The notes under the pieces are model-generated. The model saw only the letters and a list, made by a program, of their open reading frames with translations. It ran no database searches and was not told the origin of the DNA. The translations under genes and the position numbers were made by a program. 24,507 nt of DNA from Bacteroidales bacterium (GTDB taxonomy: Bacteria > Bacteroidota > Bacteroidia > Bacteroidales > UBA932): NCBI GenBank assembly GCA_024402115.1, contig JAKSJQ010000031.1:1-24507 (forward strand), written 5' to 3'. Position 1 is the stretch's first letter. Every line of letters begins with the position of its first letter. Below are positions 16,133 through 22,660 of the stretch, one piece after another.

Positions 16133-16312
16133 GCGAACTCAAGAAAACTGCGCAAAAGTTGAGTTCGCTGTAGGGAAACAGGGTGGATTGGCTAAAATGT
16201 TGGCGCGAACTCAAAAAAACGCAGAAAAAGTTGAGTTCGCGGCACGGAAACGAGCAGAAACGGCAAAAACAGTGGTGCGAACTCAAAAAAACTGCGCAAA
16301 AGTTGAGTTCGC
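16133..16312. repeat. Three tandem 72-bp units with a perfect GCGAACTCAA/TTGAGTTCGC hairpin
   Basis: Hairpin cores of 36 bases lie at 16133-16168, 16205-16240 and 16277-16312, spaced exactly 72 bases apart. Each has perfect 10-bp arms (GCGAACTCAA and TTGAGTTCGC) around an A-rich 16-base loop (for example gaaaactgcgcaaaag). The two 36-base stretches between the cores also resemble each other (GGAAAC at the same place, GGCnAAAA near the end), so this is a tandem repeat of the full 72-base unit. GGCACGG and CACCGAA short repeats continue to about 16370. It lies between the SPFH terminator and the end of panE; function unknown. Confidence 0.85.
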
Positions 16313-16396
16313 GGCACGGCACGGCACCGAAAGACCGGCACCGAAGGCACGGCAAGGCACCGAAGGCAGGGAAACGCTGAAAAAGCGGCGACCGAG

Positions 16397-17398
16397 CTAG
16401 AACAACTTCAGATTCTCGAAGGATGGAGTCAGGACGCCGTCCTCGCACTTGTGGAGAATTTCGACGACCTTGTCGTTCATCGGCGTTGGGCAACCGACCT
16501 TGCGGCCGAACATGCTCACGACGCCGTTGATCGCATCCACCTCGCACTTCTTGCCCTTCTCGAGGTCCTGCAGCATGCTCGCCTTGATGAGCGCATGCTT
16601 CTTGATCGCGATCGGGATGATGAAGAAAGAGACAGCCTTCTTGACAGGATTGCTGTAGTCGAGCAGCTTGACGATGTCCTTGCCCTGGACAGGCTCGATC
16701 CTGATGCCGCCCTTCGCGCACACGTCGATGCACTCCTTGATGAGCAGCTGCACGATGCGCCTTGACTCCTTTGGACCCGCAGCCTCGCCGAAGGTACATC
16801 CGAGCACCGCACTCATTCCCGAGAACGCGGCATTGATGAGAAGCTTGCTCCAGCGCGAACCGATGAAATTCTCGTCGAGCACGCATGGGCCCATGAGCTC
16901 GAGAAGACGGCGCACCTCGGAAAGATGGTGGTTCGGAACAGCGGACAGCGAACCGAGAGAGAAGGTCAGGTGCTCAGGAGAGCTGGTCAGCTCGCACACG
17001 CCCGGCTCCAGCAGGGTTGCGCCCCATGCGACCGTACATCCGAGGACTCTGTCCTCGCCCACGATCTCGCCGATCTGAAGCTCCGGGATACCGTTCTGCA
17101 GGGTGACGATCACTCCGTCCTCCGCCAGATAGTCCTTGAGGAAAGTCACGACCTCGGCATTCTGCTGCTGCTTGGTCATCAGGAAGATGATATCGTAGAC
17201 ACCCGACATCTCGTCCACCGTATATGCATTCACCTTCTGGTTGAACTCCATCGTACCGCACACCGTGGCACCATTGGCCTTGAGGGCCGCCACATGGGCC
17301 TTATTCCTGTTGATAAGGTCAATCTGACCACCATTCTTCGTAATGAACGCGCCGAGTATCGTACCCAGCGAACCTGCGCCATAAATCGCTGCTCTCAT
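16397..17398 (-). CDS. panE: 2-dehydropantoate 2-reductase (ketopantoate reductase)
   Basis: Reduces ketopantoate to pantoate with NADPH in pantothenate and CoA synthesis. The N-terminal MRAAIYGAGSLGTILGAF is the Rossmann GxGxxG motif. IIFLMTKQQQ and VTLQNGIPELQIGEIVG are the conserved middle segments, the latter with the family Asn in QNG. The C-terminal ApbA domain has FIGSRWSKLLINAAFSGMSAVLG, with the catalytic Lys in SRWSKLLINA. The start at 17398 places the Rossmann strand right at the N-terminus, as in homologues; an in-frame ATG at 17410 would add four residues (MIQD). With this start it is 333 residues, slightly longer than the E. coli enzyme. The family includes other ketoacid reductases, so the exact substrate is probable rather than certain. 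Confidence 0.88.
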   Translation of the reverse strand: MRAAIYGAGSLGTILGAFITKNGGQIDLINRNKAHVAALKANGATVCGTMEFNQKVNAYTVDEMSGVYDIIFLMTKQQQNAEVVTFLKDYLAEDGVIVTLQNGIPELQIGEIVGEDRVLGCTVAWGATLLEPGVCELTSSPEHLTFSLGSLSAVPNHHLSEVRRLLELMGPCVLDENFIGSRWSKLLINAAFSGMSAVLGCTFGEAAGPKESRRIVQLLIKECIDVCAKGGIRIEPVQGKDIVKLLDYSNPVKKAVSFFIIPIAIKKHALIKASMLQDLEKGKKCEVDAINGVVSMFGRKVGCPTPMNDKVVEILHKCEDGVLTPSFENLKLF

Positions 17399-17472
17399 AT
17401 CCTGAATCATAATATCGGGACAAGATAGAAATTTTTTCGTAATTTCGCGACTCCAAAATCGAACAGACAGAT

Positions 17473-18453
17473 ATGTTAGGAAAGATTCTCACCATCATAC
17501 CGGACGCCGACTCCACCATCGTGGCAGTCACCGGCGCACTGGATTCAGCAAAGAACGTCATCCTCGACACCACCGGCAAGAGCGCCGTCGAGAAGACCCT
17601 CATCGAAACCATGAACATGGTCAGCTCCACCCCAGCGGACCAGCTCCTCGCCTCCCTCGGAGAGAAGGCCCTCCAGTTCGGTCTCAAGGTCGTGGCAGCG
17701 CTGCTGATCTACATTCTCGGAGGCTATGTCATAAAGTGGGTCAAGAAGATACTCAACAATCTCTTCAGCAAGAAGAAGACCGAGCCTGCGATAGTCTCAT
17801 TCACCATGAGCCTCGTGACCGCAGCCCTCTGGGTGATCGTCATCATAGTCGCAGTCGGCACCCTCGGCGTCGAAACCACCTCCCTCGCAGCCCTTCTCGC
17901 TGCCGGCGGTATGGCAATCGGCATGGCGCTCAGCGGCACCGTGCAGAACTTCGCCGGAGGAATCATGATCCTTGCGTTCAAACCGTTCAAGGTAGGTGAC
18001 TACATCGAGGCACAGGGCTTCGCCGGCACCGTCAGCGAGGTCAACATCACCAGCACCAAGCTCACAACCGTGGACAACAGGGTGATCATACTCCCTAACG
18101 GAACCCTCTCCAACGGAACCATCAACAACTTTTCGAAGATGGAATACCGCAGGGTGGACTTCACCGTCGGTGTGGAGTACGGAAGTGACGCAGACAAGGT
18201 CAAGGAACTTCTCCTCGGCATCGCCGCTGCTGACAAGAGAGTGCTCGCTGCATCAGAAGGCGCACCAGCAGACCCATTCGTGGGCCTCGTGAACCTCAAT
18301 GCAAGCAGCGTGGACTTCACCTTCAGGATCTGGGCCAAGGCGGCAGACTACTGGGGTGTGTTCTTCGACACCAACGAAAAGATCTACAAGGTCCTCCCGG
18401 AGAACGGAATCAACTTCCCATTCCCTCAGATGACCGTCCACATGGACAACTAG
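17473..18453 (+). CDS. mscS: Small-conductance mechanosensitive channel MscS
   Basis: Inner-membrane tension-gated channel that releases solutes during hypo-osmotic shock. It has 326 residues, a little longer than E. coli MscS because of a polar N-terminal extension of about 70 residues. Membrane helices follow at about 75-95 (VVAALLIYILGGYVIKWV), 115-135 (LVTAALWVIVIIVAVGTL) and the pore helix TM3, AAGGMAIGMALSGTVQNFAGG, with the Gly/Ala packing pattern of MscS. The cytoplasmic beta domain starts at PFKVGDYIEAQGFAGTVSEV and carries VDNRVIILPNGTLSNGTINN, the family signature. The C-terminus GINFPFPQMTVHM is typical. It diverges from panE and converges with the replication initiator gene, 43 bases apart, without a clear terminator between. 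Confidence 0.95.
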   Translation: MLGKILTIIPDADSTIVAVTGALDSAKNVILDTTGKSAVEKTLIETMNMVSSTPADQLLASLGEKALQFGLKVVAALLIYILGGYVIKWVKKILNNLFSKKKTEPAIVSFTMSLVTAALWVIVIIVAVGTLGVETTSLAALLAAGGMAIGMALSGTVQNFAGGIMILAFKPFKVGDYIEAQGFAGTVSEVNITSTKLTTVDNRVIILPNGTLSNGTINNFSKMEYRRVDFTVGVEYGSDADKVKELLLGIAAADKRVLAASEGAPADPFVGLVNLNASSVDFTFRIWAKAADYWGVFFDTNEKIYKVLPENGINFPFPQMTVHMDN

Positions 18454-18496
18454 GGCATCCTCCGTACAAGCAAAGGTCCCTGGCGCTCCTTCTCCC

Positions 18497-19612
18497 CTAC
18501 TCCTTCGAACCAAGGATATCGGCAAGGCTCTTCGCCTCGCTGCGCTTAGGTGCGGCCTTCTTGGCAGCCTTAGGATCGGTAACGATAGTGCCGTTCACGA
18601 AAGAAACGCCGTGCTTCTCCTTGAGGTGCTTCTTGACCGCATTGATCACATAGCCCTGAGGATTGGCAGCACGCGTCGCAGAAGGAGCCAGCCTCTTGAG
18701 GAAATCATACAGGTCGAACTCCTTCGCAGCCATATCGAGCACAGAGATGTTAGCATGGATGCCCTCCGGCTCGAAGCCCAAGGTATTCTTCAGCACATCC
18801 ATCACCTCCCTGTCGAGCAGCATGGACGGACTCATCTCCTTCCTGAGCGCATCCGCAGATTCGTTGCGCACTACCCTCTTCGGGAAGAAAGTCACCGAAG
18901 TGATGGAAGGACGGCCCTTCTTGTTCTGGTTCACATCCGCGCTCTTCGAAGCCGAGAGTGAATAATCGAAGGAATCCGGGCTCACCCTGTCGAGCTCCTC
19001 CTTCGCAGCGACGATGGTGTTCTTGATGAAGTCATCCACCTTCTTATATTTGTCCGTAAGGCCCCACATCTGCCTCAGTTCGGCGATGCTGTAGGAAATC
19101 GGATCAGTCTGCTTGCTGACGAGCTTATATATCCTCAGAGAGTACTTTCCGCGAAGCTTCACTGCCGTCTCGAGCTCATACTTGCGGAAACCCTTCGAGA
19201 AATCGAGCATAGCGCCCCAAATATTCCTGTTTACGCGAATTATCATCTTACCGGCGACCTTGTCCACGTCCACCTCGTTCAGGATGTGCGTAGCCCTATA
19301 TTTCTTGTCATCCTCGTATTCCAGGAACTTGCCCATGAGACCCTTGACCGCAGTCTTGGCCTTCGAGTAGTTCTTGTCGTCCTCGCCGGAGAGGATATCC
19401 TTCACCGGAATGGTGATCTCCGCATCGCCCCAGGCACCTACGGTAACCTTACCAATGCTGGATCCGCCCTTGAAATCAAGGCCCTTCACCTCACGCTGGG
19501 CAAGTTCCACAAGACGCAGGAGCAGACGCTCGGAATAGATACCGAAATCGGCACGTACGGTAGAGAATATATAGGACTCCACCACTTCCTTCGTAATTTT
19601 CTCTTCAGCCAT
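18497..19612 (-). CDS. Rep_3-like (RepB-type) plasmid replication initiator
   Basis: Iteron-binding replication initiator with two winged-helix domains, of the kind used by many theta plasmids. The key stretch is about residues 135-225: FRKYELETAVKLRGKYSLRIYKLVSK, then YSIAELRQMWGLTDKYKKVDDFIKNTIVAAKEELDR, which follows the Rep_3 pattern closely. The first 110 residues (TKEVVESYIFSTVRADFGIYSERLLLRLVELAQ) fit winged helix 1. The tail is Lys/Ala-rich. The start MAEEKITKEV at 19612 is preferred (371 residues); an upstream ATG at 19654 adds MLVKLIHGILLIAK, which would overlap the promoter. Iteron-like sequences overlap both the promoter and the region just before the ATG, suggesting autorepression. 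The iteron array starts immediately upstream, and parA diverges on its far side. Confidence 0.88.
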   Translation of the reverse strand: MAEEKITKEVVESYIFSTVRADFGIYSERLLLRLVELAQREVKGLDFKGGSSIGKVTVGAWGDAEITIPVKDILSGEDDKNYSKAKTAVKGLMGKFLEYEDDKKYRATHILNEVDVDKVAGKMIIRVNRNIWGAMLDFSKGFRKYELETAVKLRGKYSLRIYKLVSKQTDPISYSIAELRQMWGLTDKYKKVDDFIKNTIVAAKEELDRVSPDSFDYSLSASKSADVNQNKKGRPSITSVTFFPKRVVRNESADALRKEMSPSMLLDREVMDVLKNTLGFEPEGIHANISVLDMAAKEFDLYDFLKRLAPSATRAANPQGYVINAVKKHLKEKHGVSFVNGTIVTDPKAAKKAAPKRSEAKSLADILGSKE

Positions 19613-19616
19613 TTTT

Positions 19617-19632
19617 GCGATTAAAAGAATAC
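19617..19632 (-). promoter_or_regulatory. Inverted iteron just upstream of the rep start codon
   Basis: On the minus strand this reads GTATTCTTTTAATCGC, one or two changes from GTATTCnnnnnCTCGC, and it ends 4 bases before the rep ATG. Initiator bound here would cover the leader of its own mRNA gene, a common arrangement for initiator autoregulation. Next to it, CGTGAA-ttagt-TTCACG (19633-19649) forms a small hairpin in the leader. Confidence 0.6.
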
Positions 19633-19651
19633 CGTGAATTAGTTTCACGAG

Positions 19652-19659
19652 CAAAGGTA
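19652..19659 (-). promoter_or_regulatory. Bacteroidetes -7 element of the rep gene, overlapped by a degenerate iteron
   Basis: Minus-strand TACCTTTG matches TAnnTTTG, about 40 bases before the rep ATG at 19612. The degenerate iteron GTAAGAAAAACTCGCT (19657-19672) overlaps the element, so Rep binding there would compete with RNA polymerase. Confidence 0.6.
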
Positions 19660-19696
19660 AGAAAAACTCGCTTAATTCCTATACCCCACAGGGCAA

Positions 19697-20490
19697 GTAT
19701 TCTTTAATTCGCCCAATTTTTGGACGGTATTCCAAAACTCGCCAAAAAGAAAATATAGCGAGTATGAGAATCCGGTCGCTTGATGGTAGAAGTATTCTAT
19801 TTCTCGCTTAATAAGCCTCAGTATTCCAGAACTCGCTTCTACGGCCGTTTTTATTACGCCCCTCGCTAAACACGACAAACTGAAGTATTCCTAAACTCGC
19901 AGCAAGTATTGCCTACCTCGCGAAAGTAAAAACAAAGAAATGTCCCAAAGCATTGAAGAACATCAGTTTAGAAACAATCCGAAAAAAGCTCTTAAGACAT
20001 TAATAAGTATTGTACCTATTTAAATAAACATAGGTCAAAAAGAAAAGAAGCGCTGGGCGAGGGCGGAAAAGGGTACCAGAATGTGATTTTTATTCTAAAA
20101 CTCGCTAAACAGCGAGAGGTCTGCCTTTTTATTACGTACCTCGCATAAAGAAGATCCATCAGTATTCCAGGACTCGCAGGAGGTATTTCAGACCTCGCGA
20201 AAGTCCTCGGACCGAGCCCCGTGTTGCGTCTGAGATTCAGGCATTTATAGACACTCCCCTACCCTCTCTTAAGACATAATAAGTATTGTCTCTTTAAATA
20301 AACAAAGCTCTAAAAGCAAAATGAGGCGAAATTCACGAGTATTCTATTTCTCGCTATTTAAAGCGATTTAGGTATTCTAAAACTCGCTAAATATACTTAG
20401 TGACTAGGTGTAATATATTGTATATCAATGGGTTAAGGTAGAGCCGTCACCTACAGTATTTACATACAGCTGCTGTATTCTTTTTCTCGC
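19697..20490. repeat. Iteron array, candidate replication origin
   Basis: Consensus GTATTCnnnnnCTCGC (16 bp). Plus-strand copies start at 19697, 19727, 19792, 19821, 19851 (TTATTA variant), 19885, 19906, 20090, 20129 (TTATTA variant), 20162, 20183, 20339, 20372 and 20475. An inverted copy, GCGAGTATGAGAATCC, lies at 19758-19773. Gaps between starts are mostly 21-39 bases. Together with the adjacent Rep_3-like gene on the left and parA on the right, this is the pattern of an iteron-controlled theta origin. AT-rich tracts at 20000-20030, 20290-20304 and 20388-20560 are candidates for the unwinding element. No gene lies in this 950-base stretch. Confidence 0.9.
19851..20304 (+). repeat. Diverged tandem duplication with 277-bp period inside the origin
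   Basis: The ordered set of iterons at 19851, 19885 and 19906 recurs at 20129, 20162 and 20183, an offset of 277-278 bases, with matching variant middles. Farther along, CTCTTAAGACAT, then AATAAGTATTGT and TTTAAATAAACA at 19989-20030 recur at 20266-20304 with the same offset. The intervening DNA has diverged. This looks like an old duplication of an origin half. Confidence 0.8.
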
Positions 20491-20516
20491 TTTTTACGTA
20501 GTGCATATAATTATAT

Positions 20517-20547
20517 TTTGATAGTTTTATAGAAAACTATATATTTG
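20517..20547 (+). promoter_or_regulatory. parA promoter with internal palindrome
   Basis: TTTG (20517-20520), 19 bases, TATATTTG (20540-20547): a perfect match to the Bacteroidetes promoter. The spacer is filled by ATAGTTTTATAGAAAACTAT (20521-20540), an inverted repeat with 8-bp arms. The half-site TATAGAAAA recurs before the downstream genes, so this is a likely operator for ParA or for its small DNA-binding partner. Confidence 0.8.
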
Positions 20548-20566
20548 TAAACAAATCATTCATGAT

Positions 20567-21334
20567 ATGGCATATACCGTTTGTTTCGCAAATAACAAGG
20601 GTGGTGTCGGTAAGTCGACCACCTGTGCAGCAATAGGCCAGGCATGGGCTAGAATGGGCAAGAAGATCCTCTTCGTGGACCTTGACTCACAGGCCAACCT
20701 GACCACCATCATCAGTCCCCTCGAGCCTGATCAGCACCAGCTCACCATCAGGGACGCTTTCATCGACAAGGAGAACTTCCACATCGAGAAAGTCGACGAC
20801 ATGATCGACCTCGTTCCGTCTGAGCTCGCGCTCAGTAACTTCGACAGAGACACCGCTGCCGTTACCGGCCGTGAGTACCTTCTCCTCGACCTTCTCAAGT
20901 CAGTGAAGAACAACTATGATTTCATTCTCATAGACTGTCCTCCCGCCCTCGGTCTTATCACCTACAATGCACTCATCGCATCTGACCACCTCGTTATGGT
21001 TTCCACTGCTGACGGACTCTCCTACTCCGGTATGGTCATGATCGCTAACCTTTTCAACGATGTAACACAGTCAGACAGGCTCAATCCGAACCTTAAGCTT
21101 ACTGGTGTCATCATCACTCGCTATCAGAAGAACAAACTTTCTGAGATGTACGTCAATAAGATCAAGGACGAGCTCGGTCAGGCACTTATCGAACCAGTCG
21201 TAAGCAATGCCACCAAGATTGCCCAGGCTGCATCTTTCCGACAGTGCATCTACGACTACGATCCTGATGGAAAAGCTACTCGCCAGTATGTGCAGATCGC
21301 TCAGAAACTCGCACTCAGAATCCTTGATGAGTAG
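20567..21334 (+). CDS. parA: ParA-family partition ATPase
   Basis: Deviant Walker-type ATPase that moves DNA replicons to daughter cells together with a centromere-binding protein. It has 255 residues. CFANNKGGVGKSTTCAAIG near the N-terminus is the deviant Walker A with the signature Lys (KGGVGKST). FVDLDSQANLT is the Walker A' strand, and FILIDCPPALG the Walker B region. No N-terminal helix-turn-helix domain is present, so autoregulation would need the partner protein, as in type Ib or chromosomal Soj systems. It is led by an ideal promoter and followed 143 bases later by a small ribbon-helix-helix gene. The stop codon's last base is the first base of a further iteron. GC content and codon use resemble the high-GC core genes. 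Confidence 0.95.
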   Translation: MAYTVCFANNKGGVGKSTTCAAIGQAWARMGKKILFVDLDSQANLTTIISPLEPDQHQLTIRDAFIDKENFHIEKVDDMIDLVPSELALSNFDRDTAAVTGREYLLLDLLKSVKNNYDFILIDCPPALGLITYNALIASDHLVMVSTADGLSYSGMVMIANLFNDVTQSDRLNPNLKLTGVIITRYQKNKLSEMYVNKIKDELGQALIEPVVSNATKIAQAASFRQCIYDYDPDGKATRQYVQIAQKLALRILDE

Positions 21335-21349
21335 TATTCTTTAACTCGC
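21334..21349 (+). repeat. Isolated iteron directly after parA
   Basis: GTATTCTTTAACTCGC, a full match to the GTATTCnnnnnCTCGC consensus, overlaps the last base of the parA stop codon and lies about 850 bases from the main array. Outlying iterons can serve initiator titration or handcuffing. Confidence 0.8.
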
Positions 21350-21477
21350 TAAACATTAGCTTATATTTTATATATTTATATTTAGATATATTTCAATATT
21401 TATAAAGTTGCTGATAATTAGCGGATTAAAGATAATTAGAATATCAATATTTATAGAAAATTATAAAACTATATAGT
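21350..21477. promoter_or_regulatory. AT-rich leader of the ribbon-helix-helix gene
   Basis: About 130 very AT-rich bases. GATAATTAG occurs twice (about 21412 and 21431). Just before the ATG is TATAGAAAATTATA followed by AACTATATAG, the same half-sites (TATAGAAAA, CTATA) as in the parA promoter palindrome, suggesting a shared operator or centromere sequence. Confidence 0.55.
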
Positions 21478-21816
21478 ATGGCAAAGAAGACTGATCCATT
21501 CGAGAAATTCAGGGAGGCAACCCTCAGCGGAGGTGTTTCGCTCGGTTCTGCCCTGGGTAATAAGAATGCACGCAACGACGAGGAGCCTGCAGCACAGGCA
21601 CCAGTCGCAGAGCCACAGAAGGTGGCTGAACCACAGTCTGCAGTAGTCGAGAGCAAGGTTGGGAAGAATGTAGACAAGGAACTCGTAAGTTTCCACATCA
21701 GCAAGTCAATGAAGAAGCAGCTTGATCTCCTCAAGGTCGAGTCAGATAAGTCCCTTAAGGAACTCTATACTGAAGCTGTAGCAGATCTTCTTGCAAAGTA
21801 CGGAAAGACTTTCTAA
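21478..21816 (+). CDS. Small ribbon-helix-helix DNA-binding protein, candidate ParB/ParG-like centromere-binding partner
   Basis: A protein of 112 residues. The first about 65 residues are low-complexity and probably flexible (Ala/Glu/Pro/Val-rich, EEPAAQAPVAEPQKVAEPQS). The C-terminal about 45 residues, VSFHISKSMKKQLDLLKVES then DKSLKELYTEAVADLLAKYG, have the strand-helix-helix pattern of a ribbon-helix-helix domain: a short beta strand VSFHIS, a basic helix, a turn, and a second amphipathic helix. A flexible N-terminal arm plus a C-terminal RHH is the design of small type Ib plasmid partition proteins such as ParG, whose arm stimulates ParA. The position directly after parA fits this. The sequence is too short to exclude an ordinary RHH repressor. 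A terminator follows. Confidence 0.75.
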   Translation: MAKKTDPFEKFREATLSGGVSLGSALGNKNARNDEEPAAQAPVAEPQKVAEPQSAVVESKVGKNVDKELVSFHISKSMKKQLDLLKVESDKSLKELYTEAVADLLAKYGKTF

Positions 21817-21841
21817 TCCTAGGTAAGCTTCCAGATCTTTA

Positions 21842-21871
21842 AGGCCGTCACTTTATGTGGCGGCTTTTTTT
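21842..21871 (+). terminator. Rho-independent terminator after the par genes
   Basis: GCCGTCAC and GTGGCGGC pair (one G-U) around TTTAT, followed by TTTTTTT. It separates the parA and RHH transcript from the AT-rich region and the primase. Confidence 0.9.
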
Positions 21872-21879
21872 ATATGTCT

Positions 21880-22560
21880 GACTGACTTTGGTACCTGTCT
21901 TTACTATTGACTATATCAAAAATAATTCGTTATATTTTTATAGATTGATAGAATAGTATAAATATACTTTTCTACTAATCTATATTTCTACTAAAGCTCT
22001 ATCTTTTATAATTATACCAATATATAAAACAATAAATACATAAAACACTAAATATGTATTTATAGATAAATATAATTCAAGATTCATTTCACTATCTATA
22101 TTTATAGATTTATACTTACTATATTTATATTACATTATAAAACAATAAATCTATAAAACTATATCTTGCCGGGACGCAGAAAGAACCGTTACTTTTAATT
22201 GACTCATAGTCTATCCTGGTGTTTACTCTTGTTGGCTGATAATCAAAATGATAATATCTGGCTACTATTATATAATTATAGAAAAATATATTTATTCTTT
22301 GAGTCTATCGGTGTTTTGTGTGAGTTATAGACATATAGAAATATAAAAAACAATAAAACTATAAAACAAGCATTATATAAACACATAAACATATAAAAAC
22401 AAAAATATAGAAAACTATAAACTTACTATACATATATATTTATAGACTTATATAATTTCAAAGCAATGACTTGTCTTTATTTCTTATATTAATATATAAC
22501 AATATAAATATAATAATATATAAATACATAAACTGTGACCAGATGTGTGGTCGATAAAAT
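21880..22560. repeat. AT-rich repeat region, candidate centromere or unwinding element
   Basis: About 680 bases with no gene, made mostly of A and T. Recurring words are ATTTATAGA (near 21938, 22058, 22099 and 22438), ATAAAACAATAAA (22024 and 22137, with a variant near 22345), ACTATAAAAC, and TATAGAAAA before TATA (near 22278 and 22407). The TATAGAAAA and CTATA half-sites also occur in the parA promoter, before the RHH gene and before the nuclease gene. A small palindrome GACCA...TGGTC lies near 22537-22552. This is the best candidate for the partition site. Confidence 0.6.
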
Positions 22561-22582
22561 CTGTTTTGGCTAAAATTGCCAT

Positions 22583-22631
22583 GCTCCTAAATCGATCTGC
22601 TGGCTCAAGTTTGGACCTCAGATTTAGGAGC
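22583..22631. repeat. 11-bp perfect inverted repeat at the primase promoter
   Basis: GCTCCTAAATC (22583-22593) is the exact reverse complement of GATTTAGGAGC (22621-22631), with a 27-base loop. The right arm covers the -33 region of the primase promoter. It may be an operator, a hairpin recognised by the primase, or a terminator-like barrier (a short T-rich run follows). Confidence 0.75.
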
Positions 22632-22646
22632 GCGATTTATTTTTCG

Positions 22647-22654
22647 TATATTTG
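22647..22654 (+). promoter_or_regulatory. Bacteroidetes -7 element of the primase gene
   Basis: TATATTTG matches TAnnTTTG exactly and ends only 6 bases before the ATG at 22661, so the message should be leaderless or nearly so. TTTA (22623-22626) is the best -33 candidate at 20 bases. Confidence 0.75.
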
Positions 22655-22660
22655 TTTAAT

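Noticed and set aside
16133..16312. Possible CRISPR array (36-base repeats, 36-base spacers, three units)
   Set aside because: The repeats differ from each other, the two 'spacers' are related in sequence, no leader or cas gene is present, and each repeat is a perfect-armed hairpin with A-rich loop. It is better described as a 72-bp tandem repeat.
22652..22660. TTG start for the primase
   Set aside because: The codon lies inside the TATATTTG promoter element; the ATG at 22661 is in frame and just downstream.
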